Assembly (NCBI RefSeq): GCF_009497655.1
Contig: NZ_CP023317.1
Span: 12,501-76,500 of the forward strand
Length of the DNA: 64,000 nt
DNA from: Priestia megaterium
GTDB lineage: Bacteria; Bacillota; Bacilli; Bacillales; Bacillaceae_H
Reading direction: 5' to 3'
Part shown: piece after piece, positions 34,793 through 45,179 of the stretch
Numbering within the stretch: position 1 is the stretch's first letter
Layout: each line of letters begins with the position of its first letter
The notes under the pieces: model-generated
The model's input: the letters and a program-made list of their open reading frames with translations, nothing else
The model's database searches: none
Told to the model about the DNA's origin: nothing
Program-made: the position numbers and the translations under genes

Positions 34793-36172
34793 ATGTCAAA
34801 AAGATATGCAGTCATATTGGCAGCTGGTCAGGGTACACGTATGAAGTCATCTTTATATAAAGTGTTACACCCTGTGTGTGGCAAACCGATGGTGCAACAC
34901 GTAATTGATCAGTTATCACGCTTAGATTTAACAAATTTAATTACAGTTGTAGGTCACGGTGCCGAAAAAGTGAAATCACATGTTGGAGATAAAAGCTTAT
35001 TTGCTTTACAAGAAGAGCAGTTAGGAACAGCTCATGCAGTAATGCAAGCAGAATCTTTACTTGCACATGAAAAAGGTACGACAATTGTTGTATGTGGAGA
35101 TACTCCGCTTATTACAGCTGAAACAATTGAATCTTTATTAAAGCATCATGAAGCAACAAATGCAATGGCAACTATTTTAACGGCTCATGCAGAAGATCCA
35201 ACAGGATATGGACGCATCATTCGAAATGAACAAGGCTCTGTTGAAAAGATTGTTGAGCATAAAGATGCCACAGAACAAGAGCGTCTTGTACAGGAAATTA
35301 ATACTGGTACGTACTGTTTTGATAATGAGAAATTATTTGAGACACTTTCAAAAGTTTCAAATGATAATGTACAGGGAGAGTACTATTTACCTGATGTTAT
35401 CGAAATTCTAAAAAATGAAGGTCAAATTATTTCTGCATATCAAACATCCGATTTTGCTGAAACATTGGGCGTTAATGATCGATTTGCTCTGTCTCAAGCA
35501 GAAGAAACAATGAAAAAGCGTATCAACAAGCAGCATATGTTAAATGGAGTGACGATTGTGGATCCTTCTAACACGTACATTTCAGCAGATGCTGTCATTG
35601 GCAGAGATACGGTTATTTATCCTGGTACGGTTATTCAAGGAACAGTTGTAATTGGAGAGAACTGTGAAGTAGGACCTAACAGTGAAATTAAAGACTGCAA
35701 AATAGGTAATAATACTTCTATTCGCCATTCTGTTGCTCACGATAGTGAAATTGGTCACGAAGTCACAATTGGCCCATTTGCACATATTCGTCCTCAATCA
35801 TTAATTGGAGATGAAGTGCGCGTAGGAAACTTTGTAGAAATTAAAAAAGCATCTTTTGGCAAAGGTAGCAAAGCTTCTCATTTAAGTTATATTGGAGACG
35901 CAGAGGTCGGAAAAGGTGTAAACTTAGGGTGCGGATCTATTACAGTTAACTACGATGGGAAAAATAAATTTTTAACAAAGATTGAAGATGGGGCATTCGT
36001 AGGATGTAACTCAAACTTAATTGCACCTGTAACAATTGGTGAAGGCGCCTATGTTGCAGCTGGTTCAACCGTAACGGATAATGTGCCAGGAAAAGCATTA
36101 TCAATTGCTCGTGCGAAACAAGTAAATAAAGAAAACTATGCTGAAAAGCTTGATATTAATAAAAAATCCTGA
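34793..36172 (+). CDS. glmU: Bifunctional UDP-N-acetylglucosamine pyrophosphorylase / glucosamine-1-phosphate acetyltransferase
   Basis: GlmU makes UDP-GlcNAc for the cell wall. The 459-residue protein has the uridyltransferase motif [11 protein letters not shown] near residue 9 and a C-terminal left-handed beta helix of hexapeptide repeats (about 250-440) with the acetyltransferase active site. The gene (gcaD in B. subtilis) has a tggagg site and is 18 nt before prs, forming an operon. Confidence 0.97.
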   Translation: MSKRYAVILAAGQGTRMKSSLYKVLHPVCGKPMVQHVIDQLSRLDLTNLITVVGHGAEKVKSHVGDKSLFALQEEQLGTAHAVMQAESLLAHEKGTTIVVCGDTPLITAETIESLLKHHEATNAMATILTAHAEDPTGYGRIIRNEQGSVEKIVEHKDATEQERLVQEINTGTYCFDNEKLFETLSKVSNDNVQGEYYLPDVIEILKNEGQIISAYQTSDFAETLGVNDRFALSQAEETMKKRINKQHMLNGVTIVDPSNTYISADAVIGRDTVIYPGTVIQGTVVIGENCEVGPNSEIKDCKIGNNTSIRHSVAHDSEIGHEVTIGPFAHIRPQSLIGDEVRVGNFVEIKKASFGKGSKASHLSYIGDAEVGKGVNLGCGSITVNYDGKNKFLTKIEDGAFVGCNSNLIAPVTIGEGAYVAAGSTVTDNVPGKALSIARAKQVNKENYAEKLDINKKS

Positions 36173-36190
36173 CGGAGGTTTCACAATAAA

Positions 36191-37144
36191 ATGTCAAATG
36201 TATATGCTGATGAAAATTTAAAGTTATTTACGCTAAATTCAAACAAGGCTTTAGCTGAAGAGATCGCAAAAGTAATTGGTGTGGAATTAGGTAAATGTTC
36301 GGTTGATCGTTTCAGTGACGGTGAAATTCAAATTAACATTGAAGAAAGTATCCGTGGTTGTGATGTATTTATCATTCAATCAACAAGTGCTCCAGTTAAC
36401 GAACACTTAATGGAATTATTAATTATGATTGATGCATTAAAACGTGCATCAGCTAAAACAATTAACATCGTTATGCCTTACTATGGCTATGCTCGTCAGG
36501 ATCGTAAAGCTCGTGCACGTGAACCAATCACTGCCAAATTAGCAGCAAATATCATTGAAAAAGCGGGAGCTACTCGTATTATCACATTAGATTTACATGC
36601 TCCTCAAATTCAAGGTTTCTTCGATATTCCAATTGACCATTTAGTAGGTGTTCCAATTTTAGGTGAATACTTCAAGAGTAAAAACCTTGATGACGTTGTT
36701 GTTGTATCTCCGGACCACGGTGGCGTAACGCGTGCTCGCCGTTTAGCGGAACGTCTAAAAGCGCCGATCGCTATCATTGACAAACGTCGCCCACGTCCAA
36801 ACGTAGCAGAAGTTATGAACATTGTTGGACAAGTGGAAGGGAAAACAGCAATCTTGATTGATGACATGATTGATACAGCTGGTACAATTACAATTGGTGC
36901 AAGTGCATTAATTGAAGCAGGTGCAAAAGAAGTATATGCTTGTTGTACACACCCAGTTCTTTCAGGCCCTGCGATTGAGCGTATTCAAAATTCTACAATC
37001 AAAGAGCTAGCTGTAACAAACTCTATTGCTTTAACAGAAGATAAGAAAATTGGTAAAGTAACAGAACTTTCGGTAGCTCCGTTAATTGGTGAAGCGATTA
37101 TTCGTGTTCACGAAGAGCAATCAGTTAGTACGTTATTTGATTGA
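36191..37144 (+). CDS. prs: Ribose-phosphate pyrophosphokinase
   Basis: Prs makes PRPP from ribose 5-phosphate and ATP for nucleotide, His and Trp synthesis. The 317-residue class I enzyme has the ATP loop [13 protein letters not shown] near residue 97, [10 protein letters not shown], and the PRPP-binding [12 protein letters not shown] near residue 218. It follows glmU and precedes a strong terminator. Confidence 0.98.
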   Translation: MSNVYADENLKLFTLNSNKALAEEIAKVIGVELGKCSVDRFSDGEIQINIEESIRGCDVFIIQSTSAPVNEHLMELLIMIDALKRASAKTINIVMPYYGYARQDRKARAREPITAKLAANIIEKAGATRIITLDLHAPQIQGFFDIPIDHLVGVPILGEYFKSKNLDDVVVVSPDHGGVTRARRLAERLKAPIAIIDKRRPRPNVAEVMNIVGQVEGKTAILIDDMIDTAGTITIGASALIEAGAKEVYACCTHPVLSGPAIERIQNSTIKELAVTNSIALTEDKKIGKVTELSVAPLIGEAIIRVHEEQSVSTLFD

Positions 37145-37149
37145 TAAAC

Positions 37150-37184
37150 AGAACCTCTTTCCATTTGGAAAGAGGTTTTTTTGA
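37150..37184 (+). terminator. Intrinsic terminator after prs
   Basis: The stem aacctctttcc / ggaaagaggtt around attt is followed by ttttt. Confidence 0.92.
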
Positions 37185-37269
37185 AAAAAATTAAATGGGC
37201 TAATCCTTGGTTTTAAAGGGATTTGGACGGGATGAGCAAAGATATATTGCTGATTGAAACGAGTTTTAT

Positions 37270-37295
37270 GTTTAGCAGCCTTCTAAAAAGGGTAC
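37270..37295 (+). promoter_or_regulatory. SigB promoter of ctc
   Basis: GTTTAG at 37270 and GGGTAC at 37290 are 14 nt apart and fit the SigB consensus GTTTAA-N14-GGGTAT. ctc is a classical SigB gene in B. subtilis. Confidence 0.78.
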
Positions 37296-37330
37296 ATTTT
37301 AAGTAGAAAACATACTGGAAGGTGAATAAA

Positions 37331-37960
37331 ATGAGTATTTCAATTCAAGCAAATAAAAGAACGGATTTCAAAAATTCTACAAATAGAAAAATTCGCGACG
37401 AAGGAAACTTCCCAGCGGTTGTTTACGGAAATAAAACAGAATCCACGCCTATTTACTTAAACAGTGCTGATTTTATTAAGACTATTCGTGAAGCAGGACG
37501 CAATGGAGTGTTAACATTACAAGTGGACAAGCAAAAATATTCCGTAATGTTACATGATATTCAAACCGATCCATTAAAAAACGAAATTGTCCACGCCGAT
37601 TTCCAAGTGGTCGACATGAAGAAAGAAATTGATACTGAAGTTTCTTTATCTCTAGTAGGAGAAGCAAAAGGAACAAAAGAAGGCGGCGTATTACAGCAGT
37701 CTCTATATGAAATTTCATTAAAAGGCTTGCCGCAAGATATCCCATCATCTATTGATGTAGATGTATCAGATTTGGGAATTAACGATACAATTACAGTAGG
37801 GGATATTAAGGTAGATAAAAAGCTAGAAATTACGCATGATGCAGAAGATACAGTTGCTTCTGTACTACCTCCTCAACAGGAAGAAGAGCCGGATAGCGGC
37901 GAAGTTCAGGATGCTGAAGGCGACGTTGAAGCAACAAAAGAAAAAGATAGCGAAGAATAA
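37331..37960 (+). CDS. ctc: General stress protein Ctc, ribosomal protein L25/TL5 family
   Basis: Ctc binds 5S rRNA in the ribosome under stress. The 209-residue protein has an N-terminal L25 domain (about 5-95) and a TL5 C-terminal beta domain, ending in an acidic tail rich in Glu and Asp. ATG at 37331 is preferred to GTG at 37322, which lies in the aaggtg site. Confidence 0.96.
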   Translation: MSISIQANKRTDFKNSTNRKIRDEGNFPAVVYGNKTESTPIYLNSADFIKTIREAGRNGVLTLQVDKQKYSVMLHDIQTDPLKNEIVHADFQVVDMKKEIDTEVSLSLVGEAKGTKEGGVLQQSLYEISLKGLPQDIPSSIDVDVSDLGINDTITVGDIKVDKKLEITHDAEDTVASVLPPQQEEEPDSGEVQDAEGDVEATKEKDSEE

Positions 37961-37965
37961 TATAA

Positions 37966-37998
37966 AAAGACGTAACCAAAAGGTTACGTCTTTTTGTG
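37966..37998 (+). terminator. Intrinsic terminator after ctc
   Basis: The stem aaaagacgtaacc / ggttacgtctttt around aaaa ends in tttttg. Confidence 0.9.
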
Positions 37999-38002
37999 TG
38001 AA

Positions 38003-38030
38003 TTGATTATAATAAAAGTGATACTATATA
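38003..38030 (+). promoter_or_regulatory. Possible SigA promoter of pth
   Basis: TTGATT at 38003 and TATATA at 38025 are 16 nt apart; an extended -10 is lacking. Confidence 0.45.
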
Positions 38031-38099
38031 GTAATGTAAAACATTAAAGACATTTACCTATTATGTACAACTTACATAGAGTGGAAAGGAGTATCTATT

Positions 38100-38657
38100 T
38101 TGAAATTAATCGTTGGTTTAGGGAATCCTGGAAAAGAATATGACCGTACTCGTCATAACATAGGATTTATGGCAATTGATAAAATTGCCGAACAGTTTAT
38201 GATTTCATTAGATAAAACAAAGTTTAACGGAATATATGGAACAGGTATAATAAGAGGAGAAAAAGTCATATTATTAAAGCCTCTAACATATATGAATTTA
38301 TCAGGAGAAAGTATTCGCCCGTTAATGGACTATTTTGATATAGACGTCGAAGACTTGCTTGTTATTTACGATGACTTAGATTTACCGTGCGGAAAAGTAA
38401 GATTGCGTACAAAAGGAAGTCCAGGCGGCCATAACGGAATAAAATCAATTATTCAGCATTTAAAAACCCAAGAGTTTAACCGAATTCGTATTGGGATTGA
38501 TCGTCCGAAAAACGGTATGAAAGTAGTTGACTATGTACTAGGGCGCTTTACAGAAGATGAAATGGTTCATATGGAAGAAGCGATGAAAACGTCTGTGCAC
38601 GCGAGTGAAGACTTTTTAGGTCAAACGTTCTTAGAAGTAATGAATCGCTATAATTAA
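38100..38657 (+). CDS. pth: Peptidyl-tRNA hydrolase
   Basis: Pth (SpoVC) recycles peptidyl-tRNA. The 185-residue enzyme has GLGNPG near residue 6 with Asn9, catalytic His19 in TRHNIGF, and Asp in YDDLDLPCG near residue 92. The start is TTG at 38100 after aaaggagt. Confidence 0.97.
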   Translation: MKLIVGLGNPGKEYDRTRHNIGFMAIDKIAEQFMISLDKTKFNGIYGTGIIRGEKVILLKPLTYMNLSGESIRPLMDYFDIDVEDLLVIYDDLDLPCGKVRLRTKGSPGGHNGIKSIIQHLKTQEFNRIRIGIDRPKNGMKVVDYVLGRFTEDEMVHMEEAMKTSVHASEDFLGQTFLEVMNRYN

Positions 38658-38660
38658 GCA

Positions 38661-38690
38661 GAATAAAATTTCTCTCAATCGTCCATACTA
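38661..38690 (+). promoter_or_regulatory. SigF/SigG-type promoter of fin
   Basis: GAATA at 38661 and CATACTA at 38684 are separated by 18 nt, the spacing of forespore promoters. fin is a forespore (SigF) gene in B. subtilis. Confidence 0.65.
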
Positions 38691-38716
38691 ACACTAAAAG
38701 ATTTGGGAGGATTTGT

Positions 38717-38947
38717 ATGTCTATTCATTATTTCTGTAGACATTGTGGCGCAAAAGTCGGTATGATAGAAAAGACAGCTCACAATACAGAAGCACTCGGT
38801 TTTAATCACCTGACCGCAGATGAACGAAAAGACTTTATTCACTACCATAATAGTGGAGACATCGTGGTTAAAATTATTTGTGAAGACTGTCAAGAAGCGC
38901 TAGAACGAAATCCAGACTATCATCAGTACGAAACATTTATACAATAA
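38717..38947 (+). CDS. fin: Anti-SigF factor Fin
   Basis: Fin (YabK) is a forespore zinc protein that turns off SigF so that SigG takes over. The 76-residue protein has C-x2-C pairs CRHC (7-10) and CEDC near residue 54, matching the family. A ggaggattt site precedes the ATG. It lies between pth and mfd as in B. subtilis. Confidence 0.94.
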   Translation: MSIHYFCRHCGAKVGMIEKTAHNTEALGFNHLTADERKDFIHYHNSGDIVVKIICEDCQEALERNPDYHQYETFIQ

Positions 38948-38980
38948 AAAGCTTTGGTCTCAAACCAAAGCGTTTTTCTG
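38947..38980 (+). terminator. Intrinsic terminator after fin
   Basis: The stem gctttggt / accaaagc around ctca is followed by gttttt. It lies less than 40 nt before the mfd start codon. Confidence 0.85.
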
Positions 38981-39016
38981 TTTAGTTTAGACATATCATG
39001 GGAGGAGGGAATTCCT

Positions 39017-42000
39017 TTGCGAGGGATTAGACAGCAATTTGAAGAAAATAAAGAAATTGGAGCTGTTGTCAGCAGTTTAGAAGAAGGTTTGAAAGAACAG
39101 TTAGTAACGGGAATTTCCGGTTCAGCTCGATCTGTATTAATGGCACTCTTAAATGAGGATAAAAAATACCCCTTATTAGTAGTGACTCATAATTTATATC
39201 AAGCCCAAAAAGTGTATGAAGACCTTTTGCACCTTTTACCGGAAAAAGACGTTTTCTTATACCCTGTTAACGATTTAGTTGCTACAGAAGTGGGGATTGC
39301 AAGTCCAGAATTAAAGGCTCAGCGAATTGAAGTACTCAATTATTGGAGTCAACATACAGGTGGAGTAGTTGTAACGCCGCTTGCAGGGATTCGAAAGCTG
39401 CTACCTCCTAAAGCAAGATGGGAGCAAACGCAGCTGCCGTTTCAAATGGGAATTGACATCGACGTTGATCATTATTTAAAAAGGTTAGTTGAGTTGGGCT
39501 ATGAGCGGGCATCGATGGTTTCAGCTCCGGGTGAGTTTAGTGTGCGCGGAGGAATAATTGACATCTATCCGTTAACAGAAGAGTTACCTGTCCGAATTGA
39601 ACTATTTGATACAGAGATTGATTCCATTCGTACTTTTACAATTGAGGATCAACGCTCTCAAGAGCAGTTAAAAGAAATTTCAATCGGCCCTGCTACGGAA
39701 ATCATTGTGAGCCAAAATGAAGTGGCCCAAGGAATTGAAGAACTAGAAGCACAGCTGGCTTCGACGCTGCAGCAAGTGAAAAACGCAGCGCTAAAAGCTA
39801 CCTTAACAGAAAATATTAAAGGTGAAATCGAACAGCTGCGTCAAGGTCAACTTCTTGAAAATATGTTCAAGTATTTATCATTCTTTTACGAATCGCCTGC
39901 TAGTTTACTAGATTATTTACCAGAAGGTGGCCTTGTCATCTTTGATGAAACAACTCGAATTCAAGAGACGTCTGATCAGCTTGAAACAGAGGAAGCTGAA
40001 TGGATAACAGAATTATTAGGACAGGGGCAAATTGTTCGAGATGTTCAATTATCTCATAAGCTCCCATCTCTTATTCAGCGAGCAAAACATCAGTTTTTAT
40101 ACTTATCGTTATTTTTGAAGCACGTATCGTATACGAGTCCGCAAAATATTATTAATATTTCATGTAAGCAGATGCAGCAGTTTTACGGCCAAATGAACTT
40201 ATTAAAAAGTGAAATTGAACGTTGGAAAAATGCTAATTATACGGTAGTCCTCTTAGGAGCAGATAAAGAGCGCGTGAAAAAACTCGAAGGGGTGCTAGCA
40301 GATTATGATATTGATTCATCTATTTTAGATGGAAATGGTCAGCTTGTGCCAGGTCTTGTTCAAATTATTGAAGGCGATTTACAAATGGGCTTTGAACTGC
40401 CGATGCAAAAATTAGCAGTTTTAACCGAGGAAGAATTGTTTAAAAAACGGATCAAGAAATCAAAGCGTCGTCAAAAGCTTTCCAATGCAGAGCGTATTAA
40501 AAGCTATTCAGAGTTAAACGTAGGTGACTATGTCGTTCACGTGAACCACGGTATTGGCCGTTATTTAGGAATGGAAACGTTAGAGATTAACGGTAATCAT
40601 AAAGATTATATCCATATCAAATATGAAGGCTCTGACAAGCTGTACGTTCCTGTTGAACAGATTGATCAAGTACAAAAATATGTAGGCTCTGAAGGGAAAG
40701 AGCCGAAAGTATATAAACTTGGCGGAAATGACTGGAAGAAAGTGAAACGAAAAGTTGAGTCTTCTGTTCAAGACATCGCTGATGACTTAATTAAACTGTA
40801 TGCAGAGCGCGAAGCAAGTAAAGGTTATGCATTTTCCCCGGATGGCGATTTACAGAGAGAATTTGAAACAGCTTTCCCTTATCAAGAAACCGAAGATCAG
40901 CTTCGTTCTGTACAAGAAATTAAAAAGGATATGGAACATGAAAGACCAATGGATCGTCTGCTTTGTGGAGACGTTGGATACGGAAAAACAGAAGTAGCCA
41001 TTCGTGCTGCGTTTAAAGCTGTGACAGATGGAAAACAAGTGGCTATTTTAGTACCAACCACTATTTTAGCTCAGCAGCATTATGAAACCATCCGTGAGCG
41101 TTTTCAAGACTACCCAATTAATATTGGGCTATTGAGCCGCTTTCGCAGCCGTAAACAGCAGCAGGAAACAATTAAAGGGCTAAAAAATGGGACCGTAGAT
41201 GTAGTGATTGGTACACATCGTTTACTATCTAAAGATGTGATTTATAAGGATTTAGGGTTGTTAGTTATCGATGAAGAGCAACGTTTTGGTGTAACGCACA
41301 AGGAAAAAATCAAGCAAATGAAAGCAAACGTTGATGTCCTTACACTTACAGCAACACCTATTCCACGAACATTACATATGTCTATGTTGGGTGTAAGGGA
41401 TTTGTCTGTTATTGAAACGCCGCCTGAAAATCGTTTTCCGGTTCAAACATATGTAGTGGAGTATAATCCAGTTCTAGTTCGTGAAGCGATTGAGCGTGAG
41501 TTAGCGCGTGATGGCCAAGTTTACTTTTTATATAATCGCGTAGAAGATATTGAACGAAAAGCAGAAGAAATTTCGATGCTCGTGCCTGATGCTAGGGTAA
41601 CGTATGCCCACGGAAAAATGAATGAAACAGAACTCGAAGCGGTTATCTTAAGCTTTTTAGAAGGCGAATATGACGTGATTGTGAGTACAACTATTATCGA
41701 AACAGGAGTAGATATTCCAAATGTAAATACGCTCATTGTTAACAATGCTGATAAGATGGGATTATCACAACTGTATCAATTAAGAGGACGCGTAGGTCGT
41801 TCAAATCGCGTGGCATATGCGTACTTTACGTATCATAAAGACAAAGTACTGACAGAAGTAGCTGAAAAGCGTCTGCAAGCTATTAAGGAATTTACTGAAT
41901 TAGGTTCTGGTTTTAAAATTGCTATGCGTGATCTTTCAATACGTGGCGCCGGAAACCTACTGGGTGCTCAGCAGCATGGATTTATCGATTCTGTCGGTTT

Positions 42001-42547
42001 CGATCTCTATTCACAAATGCTTAAAGAAGCGATAGAGGAAAGACGCGGGTCTGACGGAGAAAGTGTGAAATTTAATGTGGAAATGAATCTGGACTTAGAC
42101 GCGTATATCCCTGATCAGTACATTACAGACGGCCGCTTGAAAATTGAGATGTATAAGCGCTTTAGAGGAATTGAAGCACTAGAGGATATTCAAGAATTGC
42201 AAGATGAAATGATTGATCGTTTTGGGGAGTATCCGGCTGAGGTTGAGTACTTGTTTAAAGTAGCTGAAACAAAAGTATATGCAACGCAGAACCTAGTAGA
42301 ATCTATTCTTCAGTCAAAACAAGAAATTTCTATTCTGCTTTCTGAAGAAGCGAGCTCAACGATAGACGGCCAAAAATTATTCATGCTAGGTGATCAATTT
42401 GGCAGAATGGTCAGCTTAGGTATGGAAGGCAAGAAAGTAAAATTAGTGGTTAACGTAAAAGGACTTGCTCAAAAAGAATGGCTCAATATTGTGTATCAGT
42501 TAGTAAAAGGAGTAGCCACTGTTAAAAAAGAACAAGTTACGAATTAA
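39017..42547 (+). CDS. mfd: Transcription-repair coupling factor Mfd
   Basis: Mfd removes stalled RNA polymerase from lesions and recruits UvrA. The 1176-residue protein has a UvrB-like N-terminal module (SAPGEFSVRGGIIDIYP), the RNA-polymerase-interaction domain (VGDYVVHVNHGIGRYLGM, near residue 500), Walker A GDVGYGKTEVA, the DEEQ box, LTATPIPRT, the TRG translocation motif and a C-terminal UvrA-contact domain. The start is TTG at 39017, seven bases after ggaggaggg; a longer frame to 38954 runs through the fin terminator and is rejected. Confidence 0.97.
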   Translation: MRGIRQQFEENKEIGAVVSSLEEGLKEQLVTGISGSARSVLMALLNEDKKYPLLVVTHNLYQAQKVYEDLLHLLPEKDVFLYPVNDLVATEVGIASPELKAQRIEVLNYWSQHTGGVVVTPLAGIRKLLPPKARWEQTQLPFQMGIDIDVDHYLKRLVELGYERASMVSAPGEFSVRGGIIDIYPLTEELPVRIELFDTEIDSIRTFTIEDQRSQEQLKEISIGPATEIIVSQNEVAQGIEELEAQLASTLQQVKNAALKATLTENIKGEIEQLRQGQLLENMFKYLSFFYESPASLLDYLPEGGLVIFDETTRIQETSDQLETEEAEWITELLGQGQIVRDVQLSHKLPSLIQRAKHQFLYLSLFLKHVSYTSPQNIINISCKQMQQFYGQMNLLKSEIERWKNANYTVVLLGADKERVKKLEGVLADYDIDSSILDGNGQLVPGLVQIIEGDLQMGFELPMQKLAVLTEEELFKKRIKKSKRRQKLSNAERIKSYSELNVGDYVVHVNHGIGRYLGMETLEINGNHKDYIHIKYEGSDKLYVPVEQIDQVQKYVGSEGKEPKVYKLGGNDWKKVKRKVESSVQDIADDLIKLYAEREASKGYAFSPDGDLQREFETAFPYQETEDQLRSVQEIKKDMEHERPMDRLLCGDVGYGKTEVAIRAAFKAVTDGKQVAILVPTTILAQQHYETIRERFQDYPINIGLLSRFRSRKQQQETIKGLKNGTVDVVIGTHRLLSKDVIYKDLGLLVIDEEQRFGVTHKEKIKQMKANVDVLTLTATPIPRTLHMSMLGVRDLSVIETPPENRFPVQTYVVEYNPVLVREAIERELARDGQVYFLYNRVEDIERKAEEISMLVPDARVTYAHGKMNETELEAVILSFLEGEYDVIVSTTIIETGVDIPNVNTLIVNNADKMGLSQLYQLRGRVGRSNRVAYAYFTYHKDKVLTEVAEKRLQAIKEFTELGSGFKIAMRDLSIRGAGNLLGAQQHGFIDSVGFDLYSQMLKEAIEERRGSDGESVKFNVEMNLDLDAYIPDQYITDGRLKIEMYKRFRGIEALEDIQELQDEMIDRFGEYPAEVEYLFKVAETKVYATQNLVESILQSKQEISILLSEEASSTIDGQKLFMLGDQFGRMVSLGMEGKKVKLVVNVKGLAQKEWLNIVYQLVKGVATVKKEQVTN

Positions 42548-42580
42548 AAAGAAGGCTCATTTTTGAGCCTTCTTTTTATA
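42547..42580 (+). terminator. Intrinsic terminator after mfd
   Basis: The stem aaagaaggctca / tgagccttcttt with a tttt loop is followed by tttata. Confidence 0.9.
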
Positions 42581-42678
42581 TAGCCGAAATAAAAATGTCC
42601 AAATCCCCATGTTTTGGCGGTTTTTTGGACATTTTTTTAATAAAAGCACACTTTTTAACAAAAAAAGAGATGGTTGGT

Positions 42679-42707
42679 GAATAGAAGTTGTAGAGTGAAG
42701 AATACTA
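42679..42707 (+). promoter_or_regulatory. SigG promoter of spoVT
   Basis: GAATA at 42679 and AATACTA at 42701 with 17 nt between fit a SigG promoter; spoVT is SigG-dependent in B. subtilis. The region 42580-42796 otherwise shows an A/T tract and an inverted caaatcccc / ggttttttgg-type element of unclear meaning. Confidence 0.6.
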
Positions 42708-42796
42708 ACCTCAACAAAGGTGAACCTTTTATCATATAGCCATCAGTGATATTCACCAACTATTTTAATCATCATATGAAAGAGAGGCTTCAATGA

Positions 42797-43333
42797 ATGA
42801 AAGCAACAGGTATTGTTCGTCGTATTGATGATTTGGGTCGCGTTGTGATTCCAAAAGAAATTAGAAGAACACTTCGCATCCGAGAGGGAGACCCGCTAGA
42901 GATTTTCGTCGATCGCGATGGAGAAGTTATTTTAAAGAAATATTCGCCAATTAGTGAATTAGGAGATTTTGCAAAAGAGTATGGCGAAGCGCTATACGAT
43001 AGCTTAGGTCATCCTGTACTTATTTGTGACCGCGATGTATTTATTGCGGTAGCAGGAAGCTCTAAAAAAGAATACTTAAATAAAAACATTAGTTCTTTAG
43101 TAGAATCTGTTATGGAAAGTCGCAGTTCTTCTTTAGTAACTGATGGGAAAAACCTTGAATTTGTCGATGGATACGAAGAAAATATTTCTTCTTACACAAT
43201 CGGTCCGATTATTGCAAATGGAGATCCGATTGGAGCTGTTGTCATCTTCTCAAAAGAGAAGTCTCTTGGTGAAGTAGAGCATAAAGCAGCCGAAACAGCA
43301 GCTAGCTTCTTATCTCGTCAAATGGAGCAGTAA
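42797..43333 (+). CDS. spoVT: Stage V sporulation transcription regulator SpoVT
   Basis: SpoVT modulates SigG genes in the forespore. The 178-residue protein has an AbrB-type N-terminal domain (KATGIVRRIDDLGRVVIPKEIRR) and a C-terminal GAF domain (from about residue 55). It is a paralogue of AbrB at 24650. An agagaggc site precedes the ATG. Confidence 0.97.
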   Translation: MKATGIVRRIDDLGRVVIPKEIRRTLRIREGDPLEIFVDRDGEVILKKYSPISELGDFAKEYGEALYDSLGHPVLICDRDVFIAVAGSSKKEYLNKNISSLVESVMESRSSSLVTDGKNLEFVDGYEENISSYTIGPIIANGDPIGAVVIFSKEKSLGEVEHKAAETAASFLSRQMEQ

Positions 43334-43365
43334 GCGTAATTATCTTTATTTTACATTATTTACTG

Positions 43366-43397
43366 AAAAGGTAGCAGTTTCTGCTACCTTTTTTCAT
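43366..43397 (+). terminator. Intrinsic terminator after spoVT
   Basis: The stem aaaaggtagcag / ctgctacctttt around ttt ends in a T run. Confidence 0.9.
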
Positions 43398-43562
43398 GCT
43401 GTCTTACCTTAGAAATAAAGAGAACATGATATAATGGTACGGTATTTTATTTATTGGAAAGTGCAGGATGTTTTATAAGAACAAAGCGCTATTCTTCTAC
43501 AGTTAGCGGCTCATAAAAAGCGTTGTTCACATAATTACAAGCTGCAGGTGAAAGGTGTAGGA

Positions 43563-45167
43563 ATGCAGAAACAATCAAAGCTCTATTCTATTTTTAACGG
43601 CGCGATTATTTTAACGCTCGCAGGTTTATTTACGAAAATCTTAAGTGCTACTTACCGTATTCCATATCACCATATTGCGGGAGATATAGGGTTTTATATC
43701 TATCAGCAAGTTTATCCGCTATATGGAATTGCGCTACAGCTAGGTACATACGGTTTCCCTGTAATTATTTCAAAGTTAGTAGCCGATTATGTGGCAACAA
43801 ATCGGAGAAAGGAAATCCGAGGAATACTTCAAGTTTCATTTGCTTTTTTGTTTGTAGTAGGCTGCATAATGTTTTCCCTCCAATATATCTTTGCAGAAAC
43901 GATTGCCGAGTGGATGGGAGATCGTCAGTTAACGCTTCTCATTCAAATTATTTCATTTTCGTTTTTACTTATTCCGTTTATTGCTGTCATTCGTGGTTAT
44001 TATCAAGGATTATATAATATGTTTCCTACTGCGTTGTCTCAAATCGCAGAACAAATTGTTCGAGTAGGGACTATTTTGTGCCTATCTATTTTCTTTATCC
44101 ACCATGGGTATGGTCCTTATACTGCAGGAGCAGGAGCTATTTTTGGTTCCATAACAGGCGGTATAACATCTCTTATTATTTTATGTTTATTTGTTTTTAG
44201 AACAAAGACAAATTCTAAGGGAGTATTTCAACGCATAAAAAAAGCAGACATCAAAAAAGTAGTGAAAATCCTTATTATTCAAGGTTTATTAATTTGTATC
44301 AGCGCTATGGGTCTGCTGTTTATTCAGCTTATTGATTCCTTTACATTATATTCCGGTCTGACGGCGCATGGCATGGCTGAACAGGCAGCAAAAGTTTCAA
44401 AAGGTATTTATGACCGTGGACTTCCGTTGATTCAATTAGGTACAGTAGTAGGTACAGCTTTTTCACTTTCACTTGTACCCGTTATTTCTTCAGCCATTGC
44501 GAAAAAGAACTTGTCATTTGTGCTTGAAAAAGTTCAGCTGTCTCTCCGACTATCGCTTGTAGTCGGAGTTGGAGCAGCCTTTGGCTTGATTGCGCTGATG
44601 AAACCCATTAATATGCTTTTATATAGTAACTCCGACGGAACGGACGTTTTACAAATTTTGAGCTTGTTAGTTATATTTACAACCGTAGCAGCAACTGCTG
44701 GAGCTGTGCTTCAGGGGATGGGAGCTGTTTTCGCACCTGTAATAGCCGTCATCGCTGGCATGACGGTTAAACTGATATTGAATCTTTGGCTAATACCAGA
44801 TTTTCAAACCATAGGAGCAGCCATTGCTTCCTCAGCTGGATTCGCTATTGTTGCAGCAATCAATCTATTTTGTCTGTATAAAAAGCTAGCTGTATCGCTC
44901 GTTCCGAAAAAGGCGAGTGGAGGTATTTTTATAACGGGCATAGCAATGGTCATTCTTTTGCAAAGCTATTTATTTTGTTTACATCACTTTGTATGGTCTA
45001 ATGGTTTAGATACAAGCAAACAAGTGGTTGAAACAGGATCTGGTGTTTTAATAGGCGGTTTGTTTTATTTGTTTATCATTATGAAACAACATATTTTTAC
45101 CGAAGAGGAATTACGTTTACTTCCAATGGGAAGTGTTTTAGCTAAATACGTATTAAAAAATAAATAA
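43563..45167 (+). CDS. yabM: SpoVB-like polysaccharide flippase family protein (YabM)
   Basis: This is a 534-residue MOP-superfamily membrane protein with about 14 transmembrane segments and the family start TLAGLFTKILSATYRIPY. Relatives move lipid-linked wall or cortex precursors (SpoVB, MurJ/YtgP); the substrate of YabM is unknown. ATG at 43563 after aaaggtg is preferred over GTG at 43548. It begins the yabM-N-rqcP group, here separated from spoVT by a terminator. Confidence 0.92.
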   Translation: MQKQSKLYSIFNGAIILTLAGLFTKILSATYRIPYHHIAGDIGFYIYQQVYPLYGIALQLGTYGFPVIISKLVADYVATNRRKEIRGILQVSFAFLFVVGCIMFSLQYIFAETIAEWMGDRQLTLLIQIISFSFLLIPFIAVIRGYYQGLYNMFPTALSQIAEQIVRVGTILCLSIFFIHHGYGPYTAGAGAIFGSITGGITSLIILCLFVFRTKTNSKGVFQRIKKADIKKVVKILIIQGLLICISAMGLLFIQLIDSFTLYSGLTAHGMAEQAAKVSKGIYDRGLPLIQLGTVVGTAFSLSLVPVISSAIAKKNLSFVLEKVQLSLRLSLVVGVGAAFGLIALMKPINMLLYSNSDGTDVLQILSLLVIFTTVAATAGAVLQGMGAVFAPVIAVIAGMTVKLILNLWLIPDFQTIGAAIASSAGFAIVAAINLFCLYKKLAVSLVPKKASGGIFITGIAMVILLQSYLFCLHHFVWSNGLDTSKQVVETGSGVLIGGLFYLFIIMKQHIFTEEELRLLPMGSVLAKYVLKNK

Positions 45168-45179
45168 GAAGGTGAAGCA

